Counted from the stretch's first letter, positions 1 to 9,217 are shown. The stretch: 64,000 nt of DNA from a virus (IMGVR_UViG_3300027770_000025:62001-126000), one strand, 5' to 3'. Notes: a model not told the origin generated them from the sequence alone. Translations and numbers: made by a program.

Positions 1-1445
1 GTAGGCAGGTTGCTGACAGATACCACTGTGTTCCATGTGGTATCAGGAAAATCTGATTTCATCTCGATGTTACCTTCTCTAATTAAAACTGAGCCTTTGT
101 CCAGGTTATCATAGATATAAGCTTCTACTATTTTAAAATCCCTAGATCCTTGTATATTCATCAAATAATCCTCGTAATCTTCCTCTTTAGATATCCGAGG
201 CATGATCTTCATGAAATGATCTATCTCGCAAAAGAAATAATGGAAAGAAGCATCTTTAGGATAATTTGATTCATTTAGATAGAATAAACCTTTCTTATCG
301 TTCTTTATTACCGTTTCGGGTATCTGAGAAATCCAGAGCATAGAATTTTCTCCGTATAAGTCATCGGTCTCAAATCTTTGAAAATGCGTGTATCCAATGT
401 TCTTAGCTATATCTAGGACATTGAACAGGTTTACTAAAACTGATAGACCGTGTTTTTGAAGACCCGATTTTAAATTATGAACCGTGAAGTTACCTTTATC
501 CGACCAAAAGTCGACATCTTTCACATCCGGATAATCTTTCTTGAATAGCTGGTTACGGCTATCATAGAAATGATAATCCACCATATCTATGATTTCTTTC
601 TTTATCGAAGTATTTGATACAAGAAAAACGTCCTGCCCATTTGATTTCAATCTATTGATGCATTCTATAAGATTAGATTCTACTTTAGCATCATGAACAA
701 AGCAATCTATTATAGAGATTGTTTTTGTATTTCTTAGGGTCTCTCTCTTTTCTATAATACCAATAGCCTTTACATTATTGTCATTCTTTTCCTCCTCAGA
801 TCTAAGAGAAAACATTCCATGCTCACTGTGTCTATATACGCCGCAATTCCAATTATCACATCTTATTTTACCGCGAAGTGAAATCTCATAGTTAAATGCC
901 CAATCAAGATAAGGAAAATCCCTTATCCATTCTTTTAAAATATTCGGAAAGTTTCTAAAAGTTCTACCGAAGCTGACTATATTAGAATCGAGCAGATCCT
1001 GTGTATTAACCTCATCTTTTTTTGGAAATTTATTATGTCCGGGTTCTGTTGGATCAAATGTCCCGTCGGGCATAAGGCTCACGTATCCAGTAGAGTGCAT
1101 AACATAATCAGGATTACTCTCGAGAAAATCTATTTGCATTTGGAGCTTGTCTGAATTATTTAGATAATCGTCACCGTCTAATATAGTTGCATACTTACCT
1201 TTAGAATTTTCGAGAAGATATTTAATGTTCCCGAACGCTCCTAGATTTTCTGAGCTTTCAAATATAATAACCCTTGGGTCATTTGAGAATTCTTCCCTGA
1301 GTAATCTATTTGTACCATCCCCTGAATGATCATCTCTTATAAGGATCTCGAAGTCGAAATTAGTATTCTGTGACGTGACAGATTTTACACATTCGACTAT
1401 ATAGTTTTCAAAATTATATGATGGTATTATTACGCTTAATATCAT
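1..1445 (-). CDS. family 2 glycosyltransferase (3' end outside window)
   Basis: Reads leftward from ATG at 1445 and is still open at the window edge, so the C-terminus is missing. The N-terminus has the GT-A fold hallmarks: SVIIPSYNFENYIVECVKSV at the first strand, RDDHSGDGT for the nucleotide-binding turn, and ILDGDDYL as the DxD metal site. It probably transfers a sugar from a nucleotide donor. It heads the left end of a co-directional sugar cluster, so it may decorate a virion or host surface glycan; substrate unknown. Confidence 0.85.
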   Translation of the reverse strand, partial: MILSVIIPSYNFENYIVECVKSVTSQNTNFDFEILIRDDHSGDGTNRLLREEFSNDPRVIIFESSENLGAFGNIKYLLENSKGKYATILDGDDYLNNSDKLQMQIDFLESNPDYVMHSTGYVSLMPDGTFDPTEPGHNKFPKKDEVNTQDLLDSNIVSFGRTFRNFPNILKEWIRDFPYLDWAFNYEISLRGKIRCDNWNCGVYRHSEHGMFSLRSEEEKNDNNVKAIGIIEKRETLRNTKTISIIDCFVHDAKVESNLIECINRLKSNGQDVFLVSNTSIKKEIIDMVDYHFYDSRNQLFKKDYPDVKDVDFWSDKGNFTVHNLKSGLQKHGLSVLVNLFNVLDIAKNIGYTHFQRFETDDLYGENSMLWISQIPETVIKNDKKGLFYLNESNYPKDASFHYFFCEIDHFMKIMPRISKEEDYEDYLMNIQGSRDFKIVEAYIYDNLDKGSVLIREGNIEMKSDFPDTTWNTVVSVSNLP

Positions 1446-1453
1446 TATAGTGA

Positions 1454-2764
1454 TTAATTCTTATATGAGATGGGATCAAAATAATGTTCATACCATTGGG
1501 TAACTGGAGTATTGTAATAGCTAATCCATCTATGTGCTCCCATACCTAGCCACATTTCAGCAACTGTTCTGTTATCTGGATTTTCTATATTCAATTTTAC
1601 TAATGATGGTAAACTGTTTATATGTTTTGTATTTGACCACCAGAAATTTCCTGAAAAATAATTTTTGAAGTGATAATCAAGAAACATAAAAGACTCTACG
1701 TATAGACATCCGCATACATCACCTTTACTATTAATCAGATCTATTACTGGGGATTTCCATCTTTCTATATTAAAATAGTTCATGCAATCTCTCCAAGAAT
1801 CTATGTATACATTTTCTCCTCTTGACGATCCCTTTGTGTGAAAGTATAAAACAGATCCATTAGGATTTAATCTGCAATAATTTTGAAGATTTATCAGTGT
1901 ATTGAATTCTGCATTATTAACTGAATATCTAACTATTTCTATTTTTATATCAGGGTCATATTTTTTTAAAAGGGACTTAAATGTTTCATAATCTAAGTCT
2001 TTTTGGGAGTACACCCCATAAAAAATCTTATCGGCCCTTTTATAAAGACCAGACTCTTGAATTTTCACGATCTGATCTTCAACGATGCTTTCCCAATGAT
2101 TATCTAAAAAATTATGAGAGAATATAGCCACCCTGCTGTTTCTTAATAATCCTATTCCACCCCACACATCGTATCTCTGGTCCTTGAGAATCCTGTGGAA
2201 TTCGTTATCTCTATTAAAGCTATTGTCCCTCTCATTAGCTATAAATTCAAACCTTTTAGTATATGTTTCCGCTAGTTCGTTCCAAAATTTACTTACAAAT
2301 ATGTTATACCCCTCAGTTTCTTTACTCTGTATGATATCATGGAATGCTAGATATCCATCATCCGATAAGAATTGTTTGTATTTTTCGTAATCGTTCTTAA
2401 CCCCTTCGTATGAGTGATCCCCGTCAATAAAAATAAGATCAAACTTTATATCCAAAGATTTTATCAAGTTAACCGTGTCATTGGAGGTTGAATCCGAAAT
2501 TATGTAGTTATAGCTGGGAAAGCTCTCGCGTATTTTATCAAAATTAGGATGATGTTTGATATCAAGAGATATTACGTTTTCGTAGATATGACACAGTCCA
2601 AAAGAAGTTCCCCCGTAATTAGATCCTATCTCTAGCGCATATTTTCTATTATCACTTGAAGCCAGAAGATCTAGAAGGCCTTTAAATTCTTCTGGCTTTT
2701 GTTCTATGTTAAATGCCAAGCATTTTTCCCAAATTTTATTGAAGTTATATTCCATATTTTTCAT
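1454..2764 (-). CDS. SAM methyltransferase domain fused to glycosyltransferase-like domain
   Basis: 436 aa. Residues about 40-150 form a class I methyltransferase: LEIGSNYGGTS is the SAM-binding loop and FIDGDHSYEGV resembles the Methyltransf_24 / cephalosporin-hydroxylase-like group. From about residue 210 a second domain begins (VAIFSHNFLDNHWESIVEDQ, then YFHTKGSSR and FSGNFWWSN), of the kind found beside glycan-modifying enzymes in polysaccharide loci. Only 8 nt separate it from the glycosyltransferase to its left and 3 nt from the one to its right, so one operon is likely. The methyl acceptor is probably a sugar; that is inference. Confidence 0.7.
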   Translation of the reverse strand: MKNMEYNFNKIWEKCLAFNIEQKPEEFKGLLDLLASSDNRKYALEIGSNYGGTSFGLCHIYENVISLDIKHHPNFDKIRESFPSYNYIISDSTSNDTVNLIKSLDIKFDLIFIDGDHSYEGVKNDYEKYKQFLSDDGYLAFHDIIQSKETEGYNIFVSKFWNELAETYTKRFEFIANERDNSFNRDNEFHRILKDQRYDVWGGIGLLRNSRVAIFSHNFLDNHWESIVEDQIVKIQESGLYKRADKIFYGVYSQKDLDYETFKSLLKKYDPDIKIEIVRYSVNNAEFNTLINLQNYCRLNPNGSVLYFHTKGSSRGENVYIDSWRDCMNYFNIERWKSPVIDLINSKGDVCGCLYVESFMFLDYHFKNYFSGNFWWSNTKHINSLPSLVKLNIENPDNRTVAEMWLGMGAHRWISYYNTPVTQWYEHYFDPISYKN

Positions 2765-2767
2765 TTT

Positions 2768-3562
2768 TTATTCGCAATCGTTTAAATTATATGCACTTGT
2801 CGAAGAGTCAAATCCAAGATTCACTATATGAAATCTTTTATGAAATAGACTCTTATATTTTTTTGACCATCTGATAGCGAACTCTAATTCTGTTCTCATG
2901 TTATCTCTATCGTAAGTCGTAGAGAATTCTCCTATACTTAAGAATCTTTCCCCGTGATGTGTTCCGGGTCTTAATGTAAAACTCGGCCAGTTTATATAGG
3001 TCATCCAGATGTCAGGTATTATCTGTTGTATTGCTGAAGATTCGTCCATAAAAAGGTTACAATTAAGAGGCTGATTCTCGTCATAATACCATTCCCAATA
3101 TTCACCTATTTCTTTAGGTTTTATGTGTTCAGGAAATTTCTTAAATGACTGTGCAAATCCAGCATATCCATATTCTGTATATTTTTCTAATAGATTTATA
3201 TTTTCTGAGATCCTAAAGAAGTCGACAAATAGATAGTCATCCTCCAGGAGGAAGAAATAATCGGTATTTGTATCTATTAGTTTTTCCCTCAAATTGTTTA
3301 GAATCCTTGCATGCCTATATGTGTCATTAAATGAGCCTTTATAAAAATGAGTTATTATTCTATTTTGATTTGGAAATAATTCAGATAATAGTATTTCCAT
3401 CTTTATCTTATCTTCTTCCGTTGATGAATCATCAAAGAATATAACGTTGTCTATAATTTCCATATCTTCACAAAAAACGGTAAATGCTTTAAGTACCCTA
3501 CTTAAAAGATGCAGTCTCTTACAAGATGTTATTGCTAATGATATTTTTTTACCTGTGTACAT
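2768..3562 (-). CDS. GT-A glycosyltransferase
   Basis: 264 aa. ISLAITSCKRLHLLSRVLKA opens the Rossmann-like fold, IFFDDSSTEED follows, and FLLEDDYLF gives the acidic metal-binding triad. Its stop overlaps the start of the upstream acyltransferase by one base, typical of translational coupling. Donor and acceptor cannot be read from sequence. Confidence 0.75.
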   Translation of the reverse strand: MYTGKKISLAITSCKRLHLLSRVLKAFTVFCEDMEIIDNVIFFDDSSTEEDKIKMEILLSELFPNQNRIITHFYKGSFNDTYRHARILNNLREKLIDTNTDYFFLLEDDYLFVDFFRISENINLLEKYTEYGYAGFAQSFKKFPEHIKPKEIGEYWEWYYDENQPLNCNLFMDESSAIQQIIPDIWMTYINWPSFTLRPGTHHGERFLSIGEFSTTYDRDNMRTELEFAIRWSKKYKSLFHKRFHIVNLGFDSSTSAYNLNDCE

Positions 3563-4146
3563 TACGATATCTTTTTAATTGGATTTCCAGCATAGGTTCC
3601 GCTTGAAGTAATACTTTTAATTATCCCAGTATTTAGCCCTATTACTACATCATCGCATATTCTGATCTTCTCTCTAACTGAAGAATTTGTTCCTATGTAA
3701 ACCCTATCGCCTACATCAACGTTACCTGAAATTATAGCTCCTGGCATTAAAGAGAAGAAGCTACCTATATTACAATCATGTCCTATATGATTTCCCCTGT
3801 TCATAATGAGATGGTTTCCTATTTTAATGTCACATGTTAATATACAATTAGCCCCGATGAAATATCCATCGCCCAATTCACATTCCCCCATTATTCGTGA
3901 GGTTGGATGTGCATAGGAAAAATATCTAGTATTGGACGGAAGTCTAGATGCTATTTCAGATCTTGAGTTTGATTCACCAACAGCAATCATAACTTCGAAA
4001 TCACCAGGGGAGAATTCACTTAGTGGAAGAACCATAGGATCTGTTGGGGTGTAATATTTATCATCCACGAATCTTGTCATGATTTCTTCCATCTGAGCCA
4101 TCACTTCTCTTGCATGACCCCCATTTCCTATTAGAGCTCTTTTCAT
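3562..4146 (-). CDS. NeuD/PglD-type sugar O-/N-acetyltransferase
   Basis: 194 aa. The N-terminus (KRALIGNGGHAREVMAQM) is the PglD-N nucleotide-sugar-binding fold. The second half is a left-handed beta helix with hexapeptide repeats (GANCILTCDIKIGNHLIMNR; GDRVYIGTNSSVREKI; VVIGLNTGII). The family acetylates amino sugars or sialic-acid-like sugars with acetyl-CoA. It overlaps the DegT-like gene by 4 nt; this aminotransferase/acetyltransferase pairing is usual for making acetamido sugars. Confidence 0.85.
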   Translation of the reverse strand: MKRALIGNGGHAREVMAQMEEIMTRFVDDKYYTPTDPMVLPLSEFSPGDFEVMIAVGESNSRSEIASRLPSNTRYFSYAHPTSRIMGECELGDGYFIGANCILTCDIKIGNHLIMNRGNHIGHDCNIGSFFSLMPGAIISGNVDVGDRVYIGTNSSVREKIRICDDVVIGLNTGIIKSITSSGTYAGNPIKKIS

Positions 4147-4775
4147 TTAGTTTTATAAATATCAAATTTACTCAAATCTGGGTACGGTAATTCCAAATCA
4201 TCCTGGTGCTTCTTTGTGCCGTCCATATTATAGAATTGTCCCATTAAAAGCATTCCCCTAGTAGCAAGTTCAGGCATCATATAAAAATTCCACCCCAGCA
4301 TATCAAAATAGTCATCATGATATGAGCATTCTCTTCTTCCACTATATCTTGCCCTTTTGAACCAGAGATACGCATCATGGGAATCAGTAAGTATTGCTCC
4401 GCCTTTACTAAGCTTAAAATGCTTATATGGACCAGTAAAAGAAATGCACATATGGGTATCTGGAATATACATGTCTGCAGTAAATCTTAGTGCAGAATCC
4501 CATACCTTACTTGGAAAAAGCTGATAAGCTCCTTTAATGGTCTTACCCTCTACAGGTTCGAATTCTACGTGTGCTCCTGCATGGATGATCTCGCACGGTA
4601 CGGACGGGTACGTCCTCGCGGGTATCTTTATAACCTCGCCTTTTACTTTTTCGTACATCAGAGCAAGAAACAAAGCATTGCTTTGATTGTCCACCGTTAC
4701 CACGTATGGAGCTCCTGTATAATCGGATAGGGCTTTCTCAAAGTCTTCCGTTATTTTATATACACCTGTTGCCAT
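4143..4775 (-). CDS. DegT/DnrJ/EryC1-type aminotransferase, short form
   Basis: 210 aa, against about 370 for the family. It keeps the first half of the PLP fold: YVVTVDNQSNALFLAL (cofactor phosphate loop), VWDSALRF (conserved Asp near residue 93) and FTGPYKHFKLSKGGAI, where Lys118 or Lys121 would be the Schiff-base lysine. The C-terminal substrate domain is mostly absent. It may be a minimal aminotransferase, a dimerising half protein or a decayed gene. First gene of the leftward sugar operon. Confidence 0.65.
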   Translation of the reverse strand: MATGVYKITEDFEKALSDYTGAPYVVTVDNQSNALFLALMYEKVKGEVIKIPARTYPSVPCEIIHAGAHVEFEPVEGKTIKGAYQLFPSKVWDSALRFTADMYIPDTHMCISFTGPYKHFKLSKGGAILTDSHDAYLWFKRARYSGRRECSYHDDYFDMLGWNFYMMPELATRGMLLMGQFYNMDGTKKHQDDLELPYPDLSKFDIYKTK

Positions 4776-4826
4776 TAAATAATGTTTAATTATTCTACTG
4801 CAACAAATGTTTTTTATTTCGTCTTG

Positions 4827-5453
4827 TTATTCGGATATTTCGAAAAACTTATCCTGGATAACCTCCACCTTATTCTTAAGGTTTTTCAGTCTGGAGATCT
4901 CTGATGGATTACCCGATGTATCTATGATTTTCCCGATATGATCGAGTAGCAGATAGCATAAACTTGCTAATTGTGATGTGAATTTACCATGCTCAGTGTA
5001 GTATGGAGCGTATGTGTCTTTGTTCTTTAGGTCTATTAAGTCAACTAAAAAATCTTCTAGATAAGATACAGTTTTTTCTGGGTTTCCTATAAAGATCTCT
5101 TCTCCAGTATCTTCATCCTCTTCAACTGATGCTTTTAAGATTTGATCCATTTCTGATATCATTCTTTCTAGCTCTGATTTGGCATCTATCATATTCCTTG
5201 ACATTTTTAATGCCTCCTCTTTATTGATCTTTGTGAGTGCGTCATAGGGAACAGATACGACTGAAGCCGGCCCGTTTATTAACTGAACCTTTGCCATACC
5301 ATTAGACAATGATAAGAATTTTGCTGGGCCTCTATATGATGTTACCCAATCGCCTTCCACGATATTAGGATCTGAATCGTCATGAAATTCAGATTCCGGA
5401 TCCTCCATAAATTTATCAAGATCGAAATCTTCGAAAAGTTTTACGTGCTTCAA
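4827..5453 (-). CDS. CTS-tagged protein with SH3/KOW-like segment
   Basis: 208 aa. Starts MKHVKLFEDF, a textbook copy of the shared N-terminal tag, with LFE as a candidate cleavage triplet. Residues about 32-76 (VEGDWVTSYRGPAKFLSL, VVSVPYDAL) look like a small SH3-type barrel; the rest is predicted helical. Function unknown. Two bases separate it from the next tagged gene, so the two are co-transcribed. Confidence 0.7.
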   Translation of the reverse strand: MKHVKLFEDFDLDKFMEDPESEFHDDSDPNIVEGDWVTSYRGPAKFLSLSNGMAKVQLINGPASVVSVPYDALTKINKEEALKMSRNMIDAKSELERMISEMDQILKASVEEDEDTGEEIFIGNPEKTVSYLEDFLVDLIDLKNKDTYAPYYTEHGKFTSQLASLCYLLLDHIGKIIDTSGNPSEISRLKNLKNKVEVIQDKFFEISE

Positions 5454-5455
5454 AA

Positions 5456-5674
5456 TTACTTTTTGAATTCTTTCTTAGCTTCAGCGAAATCCTCTTCAGA
5501 TAGCTTCCAACCCTTTTTAACCTTTGAAAGATAAACCTGAGCACCCTTAAGAGTCGGTACTTTAGCCTCCTCGAAATATTGTTTAAGGTCTTTGTAAATT
5601 GCAGGACTGATCCCCTCTTTTTCTGTTATCTTTCCTTCTAATAGGAAGGTTTGGTATGATTTAATGTTTTCCAT
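5456..5674 (-). CDS. small CTS-tagged protein
   Basis: 72 aa. Tag MENIKSYQTF with LLEG as likely processing site, leaving a lysine-rich helical peptide of about 58 residues. Small basic processed peptides of this kind recall T4 internal proteins IPI-IPIII. A GATATATAA box at 5692-5700 lies 18 nt upstream, across the stop of the preceding gene. Confidence 0.65.
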   Translation of the reverse strand: MENIKSYQTFLLEGKITEKEGISPAIYKDLKQYFEEAKVPTLKGAQVYLSKVKKGWKLSEEDFAEAKKEFKK

Positions 5675-5691
5675 TTGTTTGCTTAATTTAA

Positions 5692-5700
5692 TTATATATC
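5692..5700 (-). promoter_or_regulatory. class II box GATATATAA
   Basis: 18 nt before ATG 5674, overlapping the upstream stop. Confidence 0.5.
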
Positions 5701-5979
5701 TCTAATCTTCTCAACTATTACTGAAAGATCCCCTGTCCCTTTTATTAATCTGTGCCAGGTTCCCTTTGGTATTCTAATTGTTGATTTGATTTGTACTGGT
5801 AGCTTGTTATCAATCTGTAATTGCCAATCTGTTTCATGTACCCGATGCACTAATCTATCCTCTTCGTCCCAGTGCCACTTAAATTCTTCAGAACCACTAT
5901 ACTCAGAAAATTTCCTGATTACTGTTTCAGTTCTCCCTGAAGATACTAATGTCTCCTGGTATGGGTGGGATTTTACCAT
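5692..5979 (-). CDS. cupin-like small protein
   Basis: 95 aa, untagged. FKWHWDEEDRLVH, then IRIPKGTWHRLIKGTGDLSV, matches the two cupin halves with His ligands. Similar short proteins occur in T4-like phages, without known role. The start overlaps the end of the upstream tagged gene by 7 nt. Confidence 0.6.
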   Translation of the reverse strand: MVKSHPYQETLVSSGRTETVIRKFSEYSGSEEFKWHWDEEDRLVHRVHETDWQLQIDNKLPVQIKSTIRIPKGTWHRLIKGTGDLSVIVEKIRDI

Positions 5980-6560
5980 GGGTTGCTTGATTTTATGTTT
6001 AGTAGTTTTCTATATCTAGCAACGTTGCAAGACCACCATTTTGCTTTCCATCTCGGGCCTGGATTATCGCATTGCATTCTTTTCTGGAATGATCTGGCTT
6101 TTTTTGGATCATTGTTATTCACTCTCATGCCAGGTTGACCAAACCCGACCTTTACGACTTTGCCCCTATCATTCTTAGCGTATACAGCAAATTTTCTAGG
6201 ACCCCCTGGTGTTCTGAATGGCTTATTCAGATCCACCTTTCTGCCTTGGTATTCTGCCTCGTCTATCTCTTCATCACCTAGATAAAATGGAACATCTAAA
6301 AGAACTTCTTCCCCTTCATAAATTCCAGTTCTCCCCGCATCAGTACTTATCAGAATTAGATCATCTTCATCAAGATCTATTGATCCTGATTCCCAAAGTG
6401 TTCTAGCTTCATTTATTAATGCTAGCCAAGCATCAGACTCTATTCTATAAACGCTTTCCATTAACGGTAAACCGTTATCTATGTGGTACCTTAAACCTTC
6501 GCTTAGATTAGTGTTTATTTGGCTGTGTGTGATCGATTCAAACGTTTGTATATACTTCAC
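5973..6560 (-). CDS. CTS-tagged protein with conserved phage C-terminal motif
   Basis: 195 aa, GTG start (MKYIQTFESI). LSEG at residues 19-22 is a candidate cleavage site. The C-terminal half (KPFRTPGGPRKFAVYAKN, VKVGFGQPGMRV, DNPGPRWKAKWWSCNVARY) is a module recognisable in many T4-like and marine phages, of unknown function. The only nearby promoter-like box is GATATATAA at 6606-6614. Confidence 0.7.
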   Translation of the reverse strand: MKYIQTFESITHSQINTNLSEGLRYHIDNGLPLMESVYRIESDAWLALINEARTLWESGSIDLDEDDLILISTDAGRTGIYEGEEVLLDVPFYLGDEEIDEAEYQGRKVDLNKPFRTPGGPRKFAVYAKNDRGKVVKVGFGQPGMRVNNNDPKKARSFQKRMQCDNPGPRWKAKWWSCNVARYRKLLNIKSSNPW

Positions 6561-6605
6561 AGGGTATTTGTTTATTTGTTAGTAGCGAGCTTTAATAGCT
6601 GCTTA

Positions 6606-6614
6606 TTATATATC
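6606..6614 (-). promoter_or_regulatory. class II box GATATATAA
   Basis: 46 nt before GTG 6560. Confidence 0.5.
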
Positions 6615-6640
6615 AGAAACATTTGTCTAATCCGGATAAA

Positions 6641-6673
6641 TTTTTTTTAGCCGTAACATAGTCCTATATTTGC
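6641..6673 (+). promoter_or_regulatory. class I promoter (plus)
   Basis: TTTTTTTTAGCCG, then CCTATATTTGC. Drives 6694. Confidence 0.7.
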
Positions 6674-6693
6674 ACTTATAAAAGATAAAAAAC

Positions 6694-7173
6694 ATGGAAG
6701 AAGCAGTTAATTATTATTTGCACAGAATCAACACTGAGAAGAAAACAGGTTATATGTTTGGATTTATGCCGTTTCCCGCAGGGTCACCTGTGATGTTTAC
6801 CCTCGTGAATGTTGTTCTGTTTGCTCTTATCGGGATATACTTCAAAGCTCCTTTGTTAATGCTTCCACCCCTATTAACTATCGCATGGGAGCACTACATT
6901 ATATCATATCAAAGAAACATACTATTTGATGATTGTATGGCAAGCGAAGCTCTTATGCAGAACGAATTTAAAACCAAAGGTGCAGATCCTAATTTTCCAT
7001 TAGATCCTTTATACGTAACAAAAAGCGATCGTGAAGAAATATTCGATGAGTGTGAGGAATGGGTGGTAAGGGGTAGCTTAGTTGATAAACTAAAAAGCCA
7101 CCAAGCATTTATTTTAATACTGGTGGCTTCTTATATAGTAGCTTACTTCCTATTGAAGAATCTCGTTATTTAA
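6694..7173 (+). CDS. membrane protein
   Basis: 159 aa. Hydrophobic stretches at about residues 30-62 (one or two passes) and a C-terminal segment (FILILVASYIVAYFLL). The central soluble part is acidic. A plus-strand class I promoter lies 21-53 nt upstream. The end converges with and overlaps the tail of the minus-strand gene at 7166. Confidence 0.65.
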   Translation: MEEAVNYYLHRINTEKKTGYMFGFMPFPAGSPVMFTLVNVVLFALIGIYFKAPLLMLPPLLTIAWEHYIISYQRNILFDDCMASEALMQNEFKTKGADPNFPLDPLYVTKSDREEIFDECEEWVVRGSLVDKLKSHQAFILILVASYIVAYFLLKNLVI

Positions 7174-7999
7174 TTCCTTTCTCTTTTAGGAATTTTTGAT
7201 ATGCTAATTTAACTTTTTCTACTGTTACGTTAAGATCTCTAGAAAGCCTAGAGATTGCAGCTTTTTGGGCTTTAGCTGTATCGTTTTTATAAATAGCTAC
7301 TGCCTTTAATGAGTTGATCAGCGAGTGAACCTTTTCGCCTAATCTAATTTGGTTAATCTTTTGCTCGAATCTTCTAGCAGCTGCTCTGGGACCTTCTGAA
7401 GCTGCAGCGTCTCTGTTCTTAGTGAACATAGTATTATCCTGGATAGCCTCACTAGCAAGTGCAGCAATTTCTCTAGGAGTTCTAGAGTTGAATTCGTTAA
7501 AGGCTTTAATTATTTTAGGGTAGATAGCTTCACCTGAAGTTTCACCCTCGCCACTAATTAGATTTCTGAATTTTTTAACAGTTCTTCGAACTGTCTCAGC
7601 AGAATCTAATCCAATTGCATCAGCAAATGCGGGACCTGTAATATTAAATACACCTTCTTTATCAATCTCTCCGAAATCTTTTATACCATCTATCATGATG
7701 GTGTATGTTCCGTAGTGGTTATCCTTAACCTTACCTAATGCTCTTAGATATAGAGCAGCCAATTGAGGTTTGCCCATGATCTGAAAATCTCTAGCAAGTG
7801 CAGCCTTTTCACCACTGGTTAATTCAGCATCATCATCTCCCCAATCATCTTCATCATCATCTTCATAAAGATCGCTTTCGAATACTGAGCTTAGATCTTC
7901 TTCCTGGTCGGCTTTCCAATCTTCATATATTGAGTCTGCGATTTCCATATCAGTTTGGTAATCCTCAGAGTATTGTTCAAATAGTTTAATGTTTTTCAT
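7166..7999 (-). CDS. CTS-tagged protein, unknown fold
   Basis: 277 aa from the ATG at 7999 (MKNIKLFEQY). An in-frame ATG at 8056 is rejected because it lies upstream of the GATATATAT box at 8021-8029. After the tag comes an acidic linker (about residues 40-58, rich in D/E), then an alanine-rich helical domain ending in a short HTH-like helix pair. Unknown function. Confidence 0.7.
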   Translation of the reverse strand: MKNIKLFEQYSEDYQTDMEIADSIYEDWKADQEEDLSSVFESDLYEDDDEDDWGDDDAELTSGEKAALARDFQIMGKPQLAALYLRALGKVKDNHYGTYTIMIDGIKDFGEIDKEGVFNITGPAFADAIGLDSAETVRRTVKKFRNLISGEGETSGEAIYPKIIKAFNEFNSRTPREIAALASEAIQDNTMFTKNRDAAASEGPRAAARRFEQKINQIRLGEKVHSLINSLKAVAIYKNDTAKAQKAAISRLSRDLNVTVEKVKLAYQKFLKEKGIK

Positions 8000-8020
8000 G
8001 TGTGTTTTTTTATTTATCCC

Positions 8021-8029
8021 ATATATATC
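8021..8029 (-). promoter_or_regulatory. class II box GATATATAT
   Basis: 22 nt before ATG 7999; decides that start. Confidence 0.55.
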
Positions 8030-8272
8030 TTTACACAGTCCCATATATTTACACATGATTTTTTTTCTAAGGACCTTGGTAATCAGTTATTTATGGCATG
8101 TTTATTGAAGTCATTAATGTTAACCTGGGGTAAATTAATAAAAAATTTGATTTTTATTTTTTTTACCCGTGAAATGTTCATAACTTTGTGGAATAACATA
8201 AAGATATGAATATTAACAATTTAAAACAAAAATTACAGAAACCCACCACATTGGTGTTAGTAAGTTATTAAG

Positions 8273-8279
8273 AAGGAGG
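8273..8279 (+). promoter_or_regulatory. strong Shine-Dalgarno sequence of sigma gene
   Basis: AAGGAGG with a 5-nt spacer to ATG 8285. Almost no other gene here has one, as expected in Bacteroidetes, so this site stands out. Confidence 0.8.
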
Positions 8280-8284
8280 ACAAA

Positions 8285-9199
8285 ATGAGACAATTCAAAA
8301 TTACTGAGAGAATTACACCCAGGTCATCTAAATCGATCGCAGCTTACTATACAGAGGTTGAGAGGTATCCTATTATTACACCTCAGGAAGAGGTTGAACT
8401 AGCTAGGAGGATTCAAGAAGGTGATAAGGTAGCAAGGGATAAGCTGGCAACTGCCAATCTCAGATTTGTTATATCTGTTGCTAAGATGTATGGGGGAACT
8501 GGAGATCCTGAAATGTTTAATGATTTGATTTCTGCTGGAAATGTAGGTCTGATAGAGGCCGCAGAGAAATTTGACCCTTCAAGGGGTTTCAAATTTATAT
8601 CATTTGCTGTTTGGCATATTCGTAAGGAAATGCTTAAATACCTAGGTGATAATACCAGAATGGTTAGGATACCCCAAAATAAAACAAACGAGATCCGTGC
8701 TATAATGGAGGTCACGAATACTCTAACAATGAAATTGGGGAGAGAAGCCACAATAGAGGAAGTTATGGAGTATGTGGAGGATACTGGTGATATAAGGGTT
8801 AAGTCTTTATCAATTGACAGAGCAAATATCATGAGTGTAATGAATGCCGACAGAAAACCTGCTTCTCTAGATGCTCCGTTTAAGAATGACGGAAGTAACG
8901 ACAGCACAATGCACGATGTAATTGCAAGTGATCTAAGTAGTGCTGATAGCTTCAGTGTTGCAGAAAACATGGAAAAGATGACAAAGATGCTTACTGCTAC
9001 ACTAAGCCCAATAGCAAAAACCATAGTGTTAAGACGCCACGGAATTGGAGGTGGTTTTGAAGAAAGCTATGGTAGTATTGGACATGACTTAGGAATGTCA
9101 TCAGAAAGAATTCGCCAAATCTATATGAAATCACTTAAGATTATGGGCATCAGAGTTAGAAAATTAAAGTTACAGGGTGATGACATCTTCACTGATTAA
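8285..9199 (+). CDS. RpoD-type sigma factor (Bacteroidetes group)
   Basis: 304 aa, close to the length of Bacteroidetes primary sigma factors, which also lack a long region 1.1. MRQFKITERI is their usual N-terminus. Region 2 is NLRFVISVAKMYGG, DLISAGNVGLIEAAEKFD, FKFISFAVWHIRKEM (the last covering -10 melting and recognition). Region 4 ends in LGMSSERIRQIYMKSL. It should bind host core RNA polymerase and redirect it to phage promoters; which class is not visible. Preceded by a strong Shine-Dalgarno sequence, rare in this phylum, and followed by a bidirectional terminator. Confidence 0.9.
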   Translation: MRQFKITERITPRSSKSIAAYYTEVERYPIITPQEEVELARRIQEGDKVARDKLATANLRFVISVAKMYGGTGDPEMFNDLISAGNVGLIEAAEKFDPSRGFKFISFAVWHIRKEMLKYLGDNTRMVRIPQNKTNEIRAIMEVTNTLTMKLGREATIEEVMEYVEDTGDIRVKSLSIDRANIMSVMNADRKPASLDAPFKNDGSNDSTMHDVIASDLSSADSFSVAENMEKMTKMLTATLSPIAKTIVLRRHGIGGGFEESYGSIGHDLGMSSERIRQIYMKSLKIMGIRVRKLKLQGDDIFTD

Positions 9200-9217
9200 T
9201 AACAAAATAAATCACAT

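Noticed and set aside
8285-8315. Sigma factor start MRQFKITERI resembles the packaging tag
   Set aside because: It is the ordinary N-terminus of Bacteroidetes RpoD, and no LNE-type site follows.
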